Assembly (NCBI GenBank): GCA_012295275.1
Contig: CM022674.1
Span: 7,890,409-7,954,408 of the forward strand
DNA from: Chrysomallon squamiferum
Taxonomy: Eukaryota > Mollusca > Gastropoda > Neomphalida > Peltospiridae
DNA length: 64,000 bases
Direction: 5' to 3'
Shown: positions 56,351 to 60,640 of the stretch, piece after piece
How the letters are laid out: every line of letters begins with the position of its first letter
Numbering within the stretch: position 1 is the stretch's first letter
Position numbers and translations under genes: made by a program
The notes under the pieces: generated by a model
What the model was told of the DNA's origin: nothing
The model's database searches: none
The model's input: only the letters and a program-made list of their open reading frames with translations

Positions 56351-57542
56351 TTTTCAGTAGTTGCTCCATTTCAGTGGTTTATTTATTTATATTATTATAT
56401 TTATTAGTAGTAGTATATTTTTTTATTTTATATTCTGTGTTTATTTACCTATTTAGTAATTAGTATTATTATTATTGTAGTAATGGTAGTAGCTGTTGTT
56501 ATTATGTACTGATTGACTGATTGATTATTCTTCTTACAATTATTTTATTATTTTTTGTTATTATGCTAGTTACTGATGATTCAGATGCTGACAAATGTGT
56601 ATTATTGTTTTTAAGCAGTGTGAAAAAACAAAACAAAACAGTACTATGATAAAAGAAATATTTTATTTGTTTGAAATTACAGGGAGTTGAGTGATGGAAT
56701 TCTACAAGTTGATGACGAGGTTCCAGTGATGTCATCATCTGCAGCCGGGGCTTCGCAGCTAGACACAGATGGACAGTTGTGGATAGGTAAAAAACGTTTA
56801 ATATTTCTAAATGTCTGTGTGAGACTGTTACTTTATATCTGTTATTATTTTAAAATATCACACTGACTAAATCTAATAATCCAAGTAGAGTTATCCTGTA
56901 AAATTTAAATTTATTTCTTAATTTATCTTATTTGCTATTTTTCATTTTTCATTTTTCATTCTGAATTATACTTATATTGCAGTATTTAAATGATTATAAC
57001 TAAAAAAAACATGAAAATTCTCAAGATATTATATTTTTAAATAACATATTATTTTAATATTAATTTGAATTACTCCCACAGTAAAATGTTGTCTAAATTA
57101 ATCCTACCCCAGAATGTTGTAAACAAAGAATCCACTCCTTCTAACTGACATAAACTAAAGTAATTACATTGGTTACTTTAAAAAAATATATATTTTTTTA
57201 TTTTTCTATCTTTTTATTATTATTTTCATTTAATATAAATTTTAAATTTGTTTTCTAAATTGAAGCAAAAAGAAAGTTTCCATTCTCATGACTTTCTTAA
57301 TTAAAAAAGGTTAAATTGTAAAAATTCTAAAATATTATTACATTGTTATTTTATTTCTTTTTAATACAAATTTTAAATAATTTTACATTGCAGGTGGAAG
57401 GAATAACTTGCCCTTGGACTTGCCAAGTGCCTATTACATAGGTTTTACAGGATGTATCGACGAGATAAAAGTGAACAGGCGCAAACTGCATCTCGTCAAA
57501 ATGAGGATTGGACACTCGCGTACAGTTGCATTCTGCTCATAA
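3311..57542 (+). CDS. AGRN: agrin, large secreted proteoglycan (5' end outside window), whole coding span
   Basis: Agrin is a multidomain heparan-sulfate proteoglycan of basement membranes and synapses. In vertebrates its C-terminal LG domains bind dystroglycan and LRP4. Here 33 exons plus one candidate exon, each bounded by AG/GT, give the order FS1-FS8, lustrin-like module, YGCC segment, LE1-LE2, FS9, Thr/Ser linker, EB-like module, EGF1, LG1, EGF2-3, LG2, EGF4, LG3, stop. The order and many motifs (QRRI near the end of FS1, YGCC before LE1, DDCDQMTG in LE2) match vertebrate agrin one to one. Summed exon lengths keep frame from the phase-1 entry at 3311 to TAA at 57540-57542, except for one missing base in exon 54656-54841. 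NtA and the usual start are not seen and are presumed upstream. No SEA domain was found. An alternative start may exist at 12344. Identity is near certain from domain order; exact exon edges are read by eye. Confidence 0.96.
3524..12343. other. agrin intron 1, minisatellite-rich, with one CpG-rich island
   Basis: About 8.8 kb with no supported agrin exon. It contains (GA)n at 3681-3704, (TTTA)n at about 4493-4528, a degenerate AAAAAGTACATTA-type minisatellite at about 5270-5740, a GTTAATGATAAAGTAT-type minisatellite at about 7160-7405, (AAC/AAT)n then (GAT)n at 9010-9111, poly-A at about 10225-10262, a CpG-rich island at about 10390-10690, and an ATTATTTACTTG-type minisatellite at about 10930-11110. 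The last part, 11700-12343, may be the promoter and 5' UTR of an alternative agrin transcript (see 12344). Confidence 0.6.
10390..10690. other. CpG-rich island in agrin intron 1, function unknown
   Basis: More than fifteen CG dinucleotides occur in about 300 nt, against very few in the flanks. On the minus strand, 10686-10613 is a 74-nt segment with a long pyrimidine tract ending CCATTAG before it and CG|GTAAGA after it; one frame is open. On the plus strand, 10435-10614 (180 nt) is open in one frame and has an acceptor-like CTTTTGTAG and donor-like GTGAAG, but its phase (2-2) does not fit the phase-1 agrin intron. It could be an alternative promoter, an antisense or nested exon, or an inserted fragment. 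I do not recognise any protein. Confidence 0.35.
12344..12692 (+). CDS. AGRN: candidate alternative first coding exon: signal peptide fused to FS2
   Basis: The FS2 reading frame stays open upstream of its acceptor. At 12344 there is an ATG in an ideal context (ACCATGG). The next 31 residues form a textbook secretory signal peptide: an n-region with WKK, a hydrophobic core [11 protein letters not shown] and a c-region SHSVTA before C. It then continues as CYKYPPGK straight into FS2 with no intron. In-frame upstream ATGs exist at 12242, 12251 and 12272, in poorer context. I infer an internal promoter producing a secreted agrin that lacks everything before FS2. The alternative is that the open frame is chance and only the spliced form from 12456 is used. 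Confidence 0.6.
12456..12692 (+). CDS. AGRN: agrin exon: follistatin-like/Kazal domain FS2
   Basis: As an internal exon it begins after the acceptor ATACCCACCAG (12445-12455) in phase 1 and ends before donor GTACGT at 12693, 237 nt, phase 1 to 1. It starts [16 protein letters not shown]; the Kazal signature is [13 protein letters not shown], close to vertebrate FS2, which also has DYP. The acceptor is preceded by a T-rich stretch that also encodes the putative signal peptide, so the same DNA may act as splice site in one transcript and coding sequence in another. Confidence 0.9.
12693..27773. other. agrin intron 2, 15 kb, no exon recognised
   Basis: Repeat-rich: (TTA)n at about 13306-13345, (TA)/(TTA) at about 14665-14710, (GT)n at about 14899-14947, a degenerate ATTTTATTAACTCTAA-type minisatellite at about 15540-15870, the large 15-nt satellite at 16416-17390, (AAT)n at about 22097-22133, a GATTATCATCATGTATAGAT-type minisatellite at about 22728-22880, a TACTAGCTTTCTGTGACATA-type minisatellite at about 23890-24180, poly-T at 24609-24644 and (ATCC)n at about 25990-26018. 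A less AT-rich patch at 17830-18200 has a 76-codon minus-strand ORF that I do not recognise. Long ORFs here are repeat translations. Confidence 0.6.
16416..17390. repeat. 15-nt tandem satellite, AGCTACTACTACTAT type
   Basis: Nearly 1 kb of head-to-tail 15-nt units built from AGCTACTACTACTAT, with single-base variants (GTAGGT, GATATAGCT, GCTACAGCT). Because the unit is a multiple of three and lacks stops, it gives long ORFs on both strands (Ala-Thr-Thr-Thr on plus, Val-rich on minus). These are not genes. The array sits in the large FS2-FS3 intron. The final part (17130-17390) is more degenerate, with ATTATTATAGCT units. Confidence 0.9.
27774..27992 (+). CDS. AGRN: agrin exon: follistatin-like/Kazal domain FS3
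   Basis: Acceptor CTATATTCCAG at 27763-27773, donor GTATGT at 27993; 219 nt, phase 1 to 1. It starts [16 protein letters not shown] and carries the Kazal signature [14 protein letters not shown]. The GC-rich exon stands out sharply from its AT-rich introns. Confidence 0.93.
28027..28760. repeat. degenerate minisatellite, roughly 130-nt unit with internal (GAT)n
   Basis: Five or six diverged copies share the blocks GCTTGTAGA-ATGCAGTTT, TTTCTAAAA-CAA, GTTAACTTTGTTCATAA and a run of GATGAT. The array begins about 35 nt after the FS3 splice donor. Copies are clearly related by eye but much diverged. No coding potential. Confidence 0.55.
29959..30003 (+). CDS. AGRN: candidate 45-nt cassette microexon between FS3 and FS4
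   Basis: Acceptor with pyrimidine tract ATTTTCCTGCCACCAG (29943-29958) and donor-like GTAACC at 30004. The 45-nt segment is open in the only frame that fits the flanking phase-1 exons and keeps phase 1 to 1; it would insert 15 residues including [13 protein letters not shown] between FS3 and FS4. The donor is weak and I know of no counterpart in vertebrate agrin, so this could be a chance pairing. Confidence 0.35.
32596..32736. mobile_element. possible small inverted-repeat (MITE-like) element
   Basis: The left end TATTCAGTAGAGTTATTTCC (32596-32615) is nearly the reverse complement of the right end GGGAAATAACTCTAACAGAATA (from 32715), giving imperfect terminal inverted repeats of about 20 nt around a 100-nt core. 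No ORF, and no clear target-site duplication by eye. It is related to the GAGTTATCTCCCTT-like motif at 14568 and 30820. Confidence 0.4.
33907..34122 (+). CDS. AGRN: agrin exon: follistatin-like/Kazal domain FS4
   Basis: Acceptor AAATTTCAG ending at 33906, donor GTATGT at 34123; 216 nt, phase 1 to 1. Begins [16 protein letters not shown]; Kazal signature [14 protein letters not shown], which also contains a potential N-glycosylation site NNS. The ORF runs upstream of the acceptor, but that part looks like AT-rich intron. Confidence 0.93.
34258..34405. repeat. (CT)n microsatellite and C/T-rich tract
   Basis: A nearly perfect (CT) run at 34258-34333 continues as C- and T-rich sequence to about 34405. 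It lies in the 391-nt intron between the FS4 exon and FS5a and ends about 110 nt before the FS5a acceptor. Confidence 0.9.
34514..34623 (+). CDS. AGRN: agrin exon: FS5, EGF-like first half
   Basis: Acceptor CTATACTAG ending at 34513, donor GTGAGT at 34624; 110 nt, phase 1 in and phase 0 out. Encodes [17 protein letters not shown] and the rest of the first half up to EEYKP. This domain, unlike FS1-FS4, is split by a short intron just before the Kazal VCG motif. Confidence 0.9.
34808..34910 (+). CDS. AGRN: agrin exon: FS5, Kazal second half
   Basis: Acceptor GGTTTTTCAG ending at 34807, donor GTAAGT at 34911; 103 nt, phase 0 to 1. Starts directly with [13 protein letters not shown] and ends HKGTC, completing FS5. 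Confidence 0.91.
35236..35327 (+). CDS. AGRN: agrin exon: FS6, EGF-like first half
   Basis: Acceptor TTTTGTTGCAG ending at 35235, donor GTAAGT at 35328; 92 nt, phase 1 to 0. Encodes [13 protein letters not shown] and CVCPDDCVD. Split at the same place and phase as FS5. Confidence 0.91.
35328..36508. other. intron within FS6, with (TA), (GT) and (GTGA) repeats
   Basis: A compound microsatellite at about 35446-35614 consists of TA repeats then GT interrupted by GTGA units. The rest is AT-rich with no exon seen. The acceptor for the second half of FS6 is at 36508. Confidence 0.8.
36509..36623 (+). CDS. AGRN: agrin exon: FS6, Kazal second half
   Basis: Acceptor CACTAACACAG ending at 36508, donor GTATGT at 36624; 115 nt, phase 0 to 1. 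Begins [17 protein letters not shown] and ends SIGDC, completing FS6. Confidence 0.92.
37012..37239 (+). CDS. AGRN: agrin exon: FS7 plus start of glycosaminoglycan-attachment linker
   Basis: Acceptor ACACATCTCAG ending at 37011, donor GTAAAA at 37240; 228 nt, phase 1 to 1. FS7 starts [13 protein letters not shown] and has the Kazal signature [14 protein letters not shown]. The exon continues past the last Kazal cysteine as [11 protein letters not shown], and with the next exon reads SGSGDEFSGD, a Ser-Gly cluster followed by acidic residues. This is the classical heparan or chondroitin sulfate attachment pattern, at the same FS7-FS8 position as in vertebrate agrin. Confidence 0.94.
37240..37946. 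other. FS7-FS8 intron with donor-proximal tandem repeat
   Basis: About 18 nt after the donor there are two 33-nt copies of CACTCTAGTTCTGTRTTSTG-type sequence (about 37258-37320), then further looser GTTAGTTCAAA copies to about 37395. The rest is AT-rich without an exon. Confidence 0.7.
37947..38070 (+). CDS. AGRN: agrin exon: end of GAG linker and FS8 first half
   Basis: Acceptor GCTATTTTTAG ending at 37946, donor GTACGT at 38071; 124 nt, phase 1 to 2. Encodes [20 protein letters not shown] (closing the Ser-Gly/acidic cluster) then the EGF-like half of FS8 to AAV. Upstream in-frame ATGs in the ORF are intronic. Confidence 0.9.
38071..40382. other. intron within FS8, low complexity
   Basis: Directly after the donor lies a 200-nt TTTG/TTTA low-complexity tract (about 38090-38310). 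Two related 28-nt blocks GTGACATTTCTWGTTTCCRT lie at about 39627 and 39670, and a TA/TATG compound microsatellite at about 39946-40030. No exon seen. Confidence 0.75.
40383..40495 (+). CDS. AGRN: agrin exon: FS8, Kazal second half
   Basis: Acceptor GATGTTTCAG ending at 40382, donor GTACGT at 40496; 113 nt, phase 2 to 1. Begins (R)[15 protein letters not shown], ends SMDNCD. Vertebrate FS8 has the matching SPVCGSDG. Confidence 0.93.
40505..41580. repeat. tandem minisatellite, AAACTAGTATTAGTATTTTT family
   Basis: About 1.07 kb of diverged units around AAACTAGTATTAGTA plus TTAACACTGATAAT, period roughly 30-40 nt, starting about 10 nt after the FS8 splice donor. Early copies (ACTAACACTCATAGTAGACT) differ from later ones (CACTGATAATAAACTAGTAT), so the array changed as it grew. 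Each unit carries an ACTAGT palindrome. No coding role. Confidence 0.9.
42017..42160 (+). CDS. AGRN: agrin exon: lustrin-type cysteine-rich module (inserted domain)
   Basis: Acceptor TTGTGATTCAG ending at 42016, donor GTAAAT at 42161; 144 nt, phase 1 to 1. Encodes about 48 residues with the pattern [29 protein letters not shown]. The spacing, the PLxNPLTG motif and the terminal CC resemble the lustrin-type Cys-rich repeat family. Vertebrate agrin has only a short Pro-rich linker between FS8 and the YGCC segment, so this is an extra domain. The role is unknown; the family name is from pattern only. Confidence 0.82.
42161..42788. other. intron between lustrin-type and YGCC exons
   Basis: AT-rich, with degenerate AAGATTTATTTT blocks just after the donor (42185-42420). 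No exon seen. Confidence 0.8.
42789..42881 (+). CDS. AGRN: agrin exon: YGCC segment before laminin-EGF modules
   Basis: Acceptor GTGTGTTTCAG ending at 42788, donor GTAGGT at 42882; 93 nt, phase 1 to 1. Encodes [20 protein letters not shown] and ends KGAGCP. The pattern C-x5-YGCC-x-D-x2-T-A-x-G ... GCP is the same as in vertebrate agrin directly before LE1. Confidence 0.92.
42882..44288. other. intron before LE1, with (GA)n and (AAT)n
   Basis: (GA)n at about 43088-43150 and (AAT)n at about 43998-44038. The remainder is AT-rich with no exon recognised. Confidence 0.85.
44289..44453 (+). CDS. AGRN: agrin exon: laminin-type EGF module LE1
   Basis: Acceptor TTTTAAAACAG ending at 44288, donor GTGAGT at 44454; 165 nt, phase 1 to 1. 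Encodes [16 protein letters not shown], then [20 protein letters not shown] and ends IPGCI: the eight-cysteine laminin EGF pattern, very close to vertebrate agrin LE1. Confidence 0.95.
44454..45213. other. intron between LE1 and LE2
   Basis: AT-rich; loosely repeated blocks of AATTTAAATCATT type with TATTATCATT at about 44850-45130. No exon seen. Confidence 0.8.
45214..45354 (+). CDS. AGRN: agrin exon: laminin-type EGF module LE2
   Basis: Acceptor GTTTTCTGCAG ending at 45213; 141 nt, phase 1 to 1. Encodes [20 protein letters not shown] and ends [10 protein letters not shown], matching vertebrate LE2 (DDCEQMTG and ALGPAGCE). The donor GTCAGG at 45355 is weak; a second weak donor GTCATT six bases on (45361) would add two residues in frame, so either may be used. 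Confidence 0.93.
45653..45886 (+). CDS. AGRN: agrin exon: follistatin-like/Kazal domain FS9
   Basis: Acceptor ATTTTTCTAG ending at 45652, donor GTCAGC at 45887; 234 nt, phase 1 to 1. Encodes [15 protein letters not shown] then the Kazal signature [14 protein letters not shown] and ends YRGPC. As in vertebrates it follows LE2 directly. Confidence 0.94.
46197..46346 (+). CDS. AGRN: agrin exon: Thr/Ser/Pro-rich linker
   Basis: Acceptor AATGATTTCAG ending at 46196, donor GTACGT at 46347; 150 nt, phase 1 to 1. Encodes a short mucin-like linker including [13 protein letters not shown], a basic patch RSRKTTR, an N-glycosylation site NAS and an acidic end. Vertebrates have a much longer Ser/Thr/Pro-rich region here, before SEA. 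Confidence 0.85.
46317..46500. repeat. about 85-90-nt tandem duplication of exon end and splice donor
   Basis: The last coding bases and donor of the linker exon plus intron start (46317-about 46405) recur in the next block (about 46406-46500): CTGACTCMGACAACRTCTGT|GGTACGTT, then [20 protein letters not shown] in both. The second donor is at 46432, 85 nt on; using it would shift frame and meets an in-frame stop, so the first donor should be the functional one. Confidence 0.85.
46347..47055. other. intron after the linker exon
   Basis: After the duplicated donor block the intron is plain AT-rich sequence. I looked for a SEA domain exon here and saw none. Confidence 0.8.
47056..47187 (+). CDS. 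AGRN: agrin exon: EB-like cysteine-rich module in place of SEA
   Basis: Acceptor TTTTTTCCAG ending at 47055, donor GTGAGT at 47188; 132 nt, phase 1 to 1. Encodes [15 protein letters not shown] then [10 protein letters not shown] and ends MTHCI: a compact Cys-rich module with a CC pair and CxC, like EB or EGF-like modules. It sits where vertebrate agrin has its SEA domain. Possible N-glycosylation at NNS. Family assignment is tentative; the exon itself is well supported. Confidence 0.8.
47188..47575. other. short intron before EGF1
   Basis: 388 nt with no coding signal, no repeats of note and no SEA-like sequence. Confidence 0.8.
47576..47737 (+). CDS. AGRN: agrin exon: EGF-like domain 1
   Basis: Acceptor CTTTGTTTCAG ending at 47575, donor GTGAGA at 47738; 162 nt, phase 1 to 1. 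A short Pro-rich lead is followed by [14 protein letters not shown] and [13 protein letters not shown], a six-cysteine EGF domain; the LGRGG motif resembles vertebrate EGF1 AGRGG. Confidence 0.94.
47738..48099. other. intron before LG1 with GAT and CAC/CAA simple sequence
   Basis: Simple sequence at about 47832-48010 (GATGATGGTGGTGTTGATGG, then CACCAACAACACCACCACC). No exon. Confidence 0.85.
48100..48301 (+). CDS. AGRN: agrin exon: laminin G domain LG1, first part
   Basis: Acceptor TCTAAACACAG ending at 48099, donor GTAAGA at 48302; 202 nt, phase 1 to 2. Encodes [18 protein letters not shown] and [20 protein letters not shown], ending NGYVEF: the typical LG beta-strand series (GxxLYN, GDFIAL). 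Confidence 0.94.
48302..48763. other. intron within LG1
   Basis: AT- and A-rich, with AAC/AAAC low-complexity sequence at about 48480-48680. No exon. Confidence 0.8.
48764..48976 (+). CDS. AGRN: agrin exon: laminin G domain LG1, middle part
   Basis: Acceptor CGTGTGTTTAG ending at 48763, donor GTATGT at 48977; 213 nt, phase 2 to 2. Encodes (R)[18 protein letters not shown] and [18 protein letters not shown], matching vertebrate LG1 (FDTGSG, VPVEP, LFVGGVPED). Confidence 0.94.
48977..49589. other. intron within LG1, shares repeat blocks with the next intron
   Basis: The start (about 49007-49080) and 49130-49175 resemble sequence at 49900-50110 (AACAAATGRGAYTCAMAAAT, ATTAATTATYAAGYATTTAC). The remainder is AT-rich. 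No exon. Confidence 0.7.
49590..49729 (+). CDS. AGRN: agrin exon: laminin G domain LG1, end
   Basis: Acceptor GAATGTTTCAG ending at 49589, donor GTCAGT at 49730; 140 nt, phase 2 to 1. Encodes [19 protein letters not shown], the closing LG strand with its cysteine, and a linker ending RDGAGI. Confidence 0.93.
49724..50060. repeat. tandem repeat of about 100 nt starting at the LG1 splice donor
   Basis: Three to four units each open with a copy of the exon end and donor: GAATTGGTCAGTTTAC (49724), ACATTGGTCAGTTTACT (about 49822), ACAGTGGTCAGTTACT (about 49924) and ACAGTGGTCATC (about 50005). Each ends with a version of AAAATGGATTCACAAAC. Later units are shorter. Confidence 0.8.
49730..50442. other. 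intron between LG1 and EGF2
   Basis: Holds the donor-anchored repeat above, then TAATAGTAGTA simple sequence at about 50200-50340. No exon. Confidence 0.8.
50443..50550 (+). CDS. AGRN: agrin exon: EGF-like domain 2
   Basis: Acceptor CTTGTTTCAG ending at 50442, donor GTAAAT at 50551; 108 nt, phase 1 to 1. Encodes [19 protein letters not shown] and [10 protein letters not shown]; the last EGF residues and cysteine (IYCEE) come from the next exon. Confidence 0.93.
50962..51768. repeat. tandem repeat of about 35 copies of the EGF2/3 exon's 3' splice site
   Basis: Units of about 16-24 nt, TTTATTTGTGTTTAAAGGGA followed by TTTACT or TATACT, fill the last 800 nt of the intron. The final unit TTTATTTAAAG|GGATTTACT is the real splice acceptor and the first nine coding bases of the exon at 51769. 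Many upstream copies, for example at about 51430 and 51570, are identical across the AG|GGATTTACT junction. Confidence 0.93.
51769..51906 (+). CDS. AGRN: agrin exon: end of EGF2 and EGF-like domain 3
   Basis: Acceptor TTTATTTAAAG ending at 51768, with purines close to the AG and many decoy copies upstream; donor GTGAAG at 51907. 138 nt, phase 1 to 1. Encodes [10 protein letters not shown], then [14 protein letters not shown] and [14 protein letters not shown]. Phase and cysteine spacing fix this acceptor: an upstream decoy would add repeat-coded residues. Confidence 0.92.
51907..52398. other. intron between EGF3 and LG2
   Basis: Plain AT-rich sequence, no exon and no strong repeat. Confidence 0.8.
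52399..52521 (+). CDS. AGRN: agrin exon: laminin G domain LG2, part 1
   Basis: Acceptor TGTAATTTCAG ending at 52398, donor GTTAGA at 52522 (weak); 123 nt, phase 1 to 1. Encodes [17 protein letters not shown], an N-glycosylation site NVTS, and [11 protein letters not shown]. Confidence 0.9.
52522..52960. other. intron within LG2
   Basis: AT-rich, no exon or notable repeat. Confidence 0.8.
52961..53078 (+). CDS. AGRN: agrin exon: laminin G domain LG2, part 2
   Basis: Acceptor TTTGCCGTTCAG ending at 52960, donor GTGAGT at 53079; 118 nt, phase 1 to 2. Encodes [20 protein letters not shown] and [15 protein letters not shown]; vertebrate LG2 has [20 protein letters not shown]. Confidence 0.94.
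53366..53477 (+). CDS. AGRN: agrin exon: laminin G domain LG2, part 3
   Basis: Acceptor TTTGTGAACAG ending at 53365, donor GTGAGA at 53478; 112 nt, phase 2 to 0. Encodes (E)[20 protein letters not shown] and [16 protein letters not shown]. Confidence 0.93.
53478..53971. other. intron within LG2 with GT-rich simple sequence
   Basis: A degenerate GT/TATG tract lies at about 53655-53860. No exon. Confidence 0.85.
53972..54088 (+). CDS. AGRN: agrin exon: laminin G domain LG2, part 4
   Basis: Acceptor TTTCTTCTCTAG ending at 53971, donor GTACGA at 54089; 117 nt, phase 0 to 0. Encodes [15 protein letters not shown] and [11 protein letters not shown], the LG YIGG and GFxGxI motifs. Confidence 0.93.
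54089..54655. other. intron within LG2 ending in a perfect 2 x 30-nt duplication
   Basis: A plain AT-rich intron with two identical adjacent 30-nt copies at 54582-54611 and 54612-54641 (ATGTTTGTTCTGCGTACTGA plus ten more bases) just before the acceptor. Each copy contains TACTGAT, a plausible branch-point sequence. No exon. Confidence 0.85.
54656..54841 (+). CDS. AGRN: agrin exon: end of LG2 and EGF-like domain 4, with one-base frameshift
   Basis: Acceptor TTTTATGACAG ending at 54655, donor GTAACA at 54842. In phase 0 the exon reads [18 protein letters not shown] and NIEEYDG, the end of LG2, then hits TGA at 54755. From 54736 another frame reads [13 protein letters not shown] to FVGERCEK, the EGF4 domain. 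The switch falls in the C run 54733-54737 (GGCCCCCA). The exon is 186 nt; 187 would be needed to enter the next exon in phase 1. Both facts point to one missing C. It may be an assembly error in a homopolymer or a real disabling allele; the rest of the gene looks intact, so I favour an error. Confidence 0.9.
54842..55202. other. intron between EGF4 and LG3
   Basis: AT-rich, with a short (AAT)n at about 54972-54992. No exon. Confidence 0.8.
55203..55284 (+). CDS. AGRN: agrin exon: laminin G domain LG3, start
   Basis: Acceptor TTTAAACTTCAG ending at 55202, donor GTAAGA at 55285; 82 nt, phase 1 to 2. Encodes [18 protein letters not shown] and LNEITSE. Vertebrate LG3 has FDGRTFVEYLNAVTES here, and the vertebrate z-insert site follows directly, so this exon's 3' end corresponds to the z site. 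Confidence 0.9.
55285..55802. other. intron at the position of the vertebrate z-insert site
   Basis: (GT)n at about 55335-55420 and (TG)n at about 55648-55694. I looked for small cassette exons like the vertebrate z exons (24 or 33 nt) and found no convincing AG...GT pair with an open frame. Confidence 0.75.
55803..56042 (+). CDS. AGRN: agrin exon: laminin G domain LG3, main part
   Basis: Acceptor ATCTATTACAG ending at 55802, donor GTGAGT at 56043; 240 nt, phase 2 to 2. Encodes [36 protein letters not shown] and [11 protein letters not shown]; vertebrate LG3 has [20 protein letters not shown]. Confidence 0.95.
56043..56682. other. intron within LG3 with (GT)n
   Basis: (GT)n at about 56297-56345; otherwise AT-rich. 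No exon. Confidence 0.85.
56683..56786 (+). CDS. AGRN: agrin exon: laminin G domain LG3, third part
   Basis: Acceptor GAAATTACAG ending at 56682, donor GTAAAA at 56787; 104 nt, phase 2 to 1. Encodes [19 protein letters not shown] and [10 protein letters not shown], matching vertebrate QLDTDGALWLGG. Confidence 0.94.
56787..57393. other. last agrin intron
   Basis: AT-rich, no exon or strong repeat. Confidence 0.8.
57394..57542 (+). CDS. AGRN: agrin last coding exon: end of LG3 and stop
   Basis: Acceptor TTTACATTGCAG ending at 57393, phase 1; TAA stop at 57540-57542. Encodes [34 protein letters not shown] and ends TVAFCS, so the paired LG cysteines (GCI and the C-terminal C) are both present. 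Confidence 0.95.
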
Positions 57543-58185
57543 CACACTAGAGTAGAAACCAGTCATTATGGGACATCATTTATGACATTCATTTGATGCA
57601 AACAAAACAGAATGCAAGTGATGGATTTTGTAAAAACATTTCTGTTGTTAAAGCTTCGAGAATTCATTGGATTGATGTTTCTATTTTTGTTTTTATATAT
57701 AAATACTTTTTTTAAAGTTTGAGAAGGCGATGAATTTATGGGAATTATTTAAAAAAAAAAAAAAAAGTTTTAATTTTTAAAGGTTTGACAGTGCATTGGA
57801 TTTGTATAATGTATTTTACTAAGTCAGTGGATTCATGGGTCTGGATTTTTAAAAACTGATTTTTTTATATACATAGCTTGGTGAATGCAATGGATTTTTA
57901 AGAACACAATTTGATGGATATATTTTATTTTTATTTGTATGTATTGAAGCCAGTTTTGAACTAAAAGCTAGAATGGCCATATTTGTTGTGTCTTTCAAGA
58001 TGTCTGCCAAGTGAAATATTCATTTCCTGCCACTTGGATCTAAAAAGTAGTTGAAAATAATATTTTTTACTATTATTATTATTATTATTACTATTATTAT
58101 AAATTTTGTCAAAGTGAACAAGCAGTTAAACATTCACTGATAATAAAAATAAAGGTGTAAGATTATTTAATTTGAAGGTTTATTC

Positions 58186-58225
<40 letters not shown>

Positions 58226-60640
58226 GTTTAAATGGTTTTTATAAGAATCAGAGGTTGAATATTTTATTTTGAGTTAAATAAAATTAACATATCAGTGAAA
58301 CAAATCTGGAAATCTTGGCATAATAAGCTCCACAAGTTCTACAAACATTCCAAAGAATTCCAAGAATTCTCTAACTTTTTCCTGTAAATTGACCAACTTT
58401 GTAGACATTCCAAGAAGCAAGAGGAGAACATTTCTGAGAATGGAACAAATGAAAAGTTTTCTTTGATGTTTTTGTTAGGAACGAGAACAAGTGAAGTCTG
58501 TGAAATAACATTCTGTTGAACTGTTTTACATCTAAAAAACACAGGAGATGAAGATTTGACTGTAAACTGTATTATGTTACTCTGTGTTCAGCATTATCTA
58601 TTTTAAATATCTTATAGCTACAAATGTGTCTTTTAATTTTAATGTTTGTAGCAGTAATAATTTTAGAAGTGATTTAATGGAAATTAAATAATGTATCATA
58701 AAATCAGATTATCAATGTATATATAAATAATAATTATTGCAAGAATATAAAAAATATATACTTGTACACACACACACATATGTATGAATTTTTTGTTGCA
58801 TTGTGAAAGAATAAAAATTAAAAAAAGATTAAAAATAAAGAAGAAATTAATAATGGAAATTGAAAATAAATAAGGTTGTTATTCTAAAAGTTACTGAATT
58901 ATTGTTGAATTAAAGACTTCAACTAAATTTAAAAGAAAAAAATTAAATATTTTTATATTAAAACAAGGATTGCTAATTGTGAATTAAACAGCTAGGTCAG
59001 ATATAATTATTGTCCAAGATTGTTTATATAATCCACATAAACTCTAGAGGTTGACTAAATTAATCTATTTTTATGTATTAATAAAATATAAAGGAAAACA
59101 TTGAATTTATTTAAATTACTGTAATAAAATCATCTGTAATGAGTAATATGTAAATACTGTGTATGTGTAATTATTGAATAAAGTGTGTAAAAATTATGAA
59201 TACGCATAATGGTGCACCTTAGTGGTGGAAATGACATGTACAGAAAATGATTAATGAGTATTTTTTCAGTTCAGTGACATAGCTATGACAGTTAGTCTAG
59301 TGTTCTGAATGTATCTTATCTGATTTCAAAAGATTTTCTTTTAACCTCAGAATTTTCAAAATATCTAAAAATCAAACAAAAACAGCATTTAATTACAAAA
59401 CTCTTAGGGATAATAAACATTTGATACCTCAAAAAGACAAAATAAAAGTCATCATTTTGTCCTCTAATCTGTTAAAAAGTCAAAACTTTTTAAATATTCC
59501 ATAATTACAAACTGCCTTGTTGACCAATTGGCTGCAAGTTAACAAAATGAAGTGTTATTTCAGTTGCCATGACACTGTGATCCAAACTTGTGATTTGATT
59601 GGTTCAGACATTTAGTATTTATTGTTGATTGCAAGTTTGTAATTATAATTTGTACATTGTGTATTATAAACATCATTTTACATGTATAGTATATTGATAT
59701 GTCCACAAGATACAAACAAGCATGTAGTTGACATGTGTTTCCTATGTTTGAGCCCTGTATGCTTATAGTAGACGTATCTTGGTCAGCTGAAACATTATAC
59801 TGATAATTACTGCTGAATATTAATTCAACTTTTATATAAACTGTAATATTATTACCCTTCATATTTTCTTAACTATCAGTTTTTGGCCATGTTAAAACAG
59901 AATTCTCATTAAATTACAAAGTTTGAGATTACAAATGTTTCAAGAGTAAATTGCTTCCCCTTTTACTAGTAATGATATCAAATTTGATTTTGGCTTTTAG
60001 CAATGAAAACTAATTTTTTTAATCTAATTTAAAATTCAAATTCTTAAACAAAGAAGTTTTGGCTTTAGAAAATTTTATAAAAAATATTCTCACTAATAAC
60101 TGATAAAAATAAAAATATATAAATAAATAAAATTGATAAAAGAACAACAATAAAGTAATATTGTCATTAAAATGTCTTGAGGAATAATTAAAAGGTTTAT
60201 TCTATTATTATTTTTATATAATTATTGAATATTTAGTAATATTTAACATAGTTGTTTATATAATGAACATATACACTGTATTATTCTAAAATATATAAAT
60301 AATTGTAGGTAAATGAAAATTAAATCATGTATTATGCTGACCAGTCATAACTCTATATGTAATATCAGTTGTTATGTAATAGAGGGCTGTAAACATACAA
60401 TGGATATTGTACACGCTACATAGAAAATATTACCCAGAATTTAGTGCTTGTGTTTTAACTATAGTTGACCTGATTGTTCTTTTTTAACCAATATTATTTT
60501 TTAAAATGCAGTATGTATTTTATATTATCTGTATAATTTTAGTGTGATATTAAAACTTCTGATACTTTCAGTTGTTTCACTTCCCTGCATTATTGTTTTC
60601 ATGAAGAATTTCTGTATAATCATGATCAAGTGAATAAATG
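57543..60640 (+). other. AGRN: agrin 3' UTR (length uncertain) and following intergenic DNA
   Basis: AT-rich with no ORF of interest; (TTA)n at about 58190-58226. Candidate polyadenylation signals AATAAA lie at 58142-58147, 59177-59182 (followed by GTGTGT-type sequence) and 60633-60638 (followed by a GT-rich stretch GTTGTGTTTG). Which is used cannot be told from sequence alone. Confidence 0.45.
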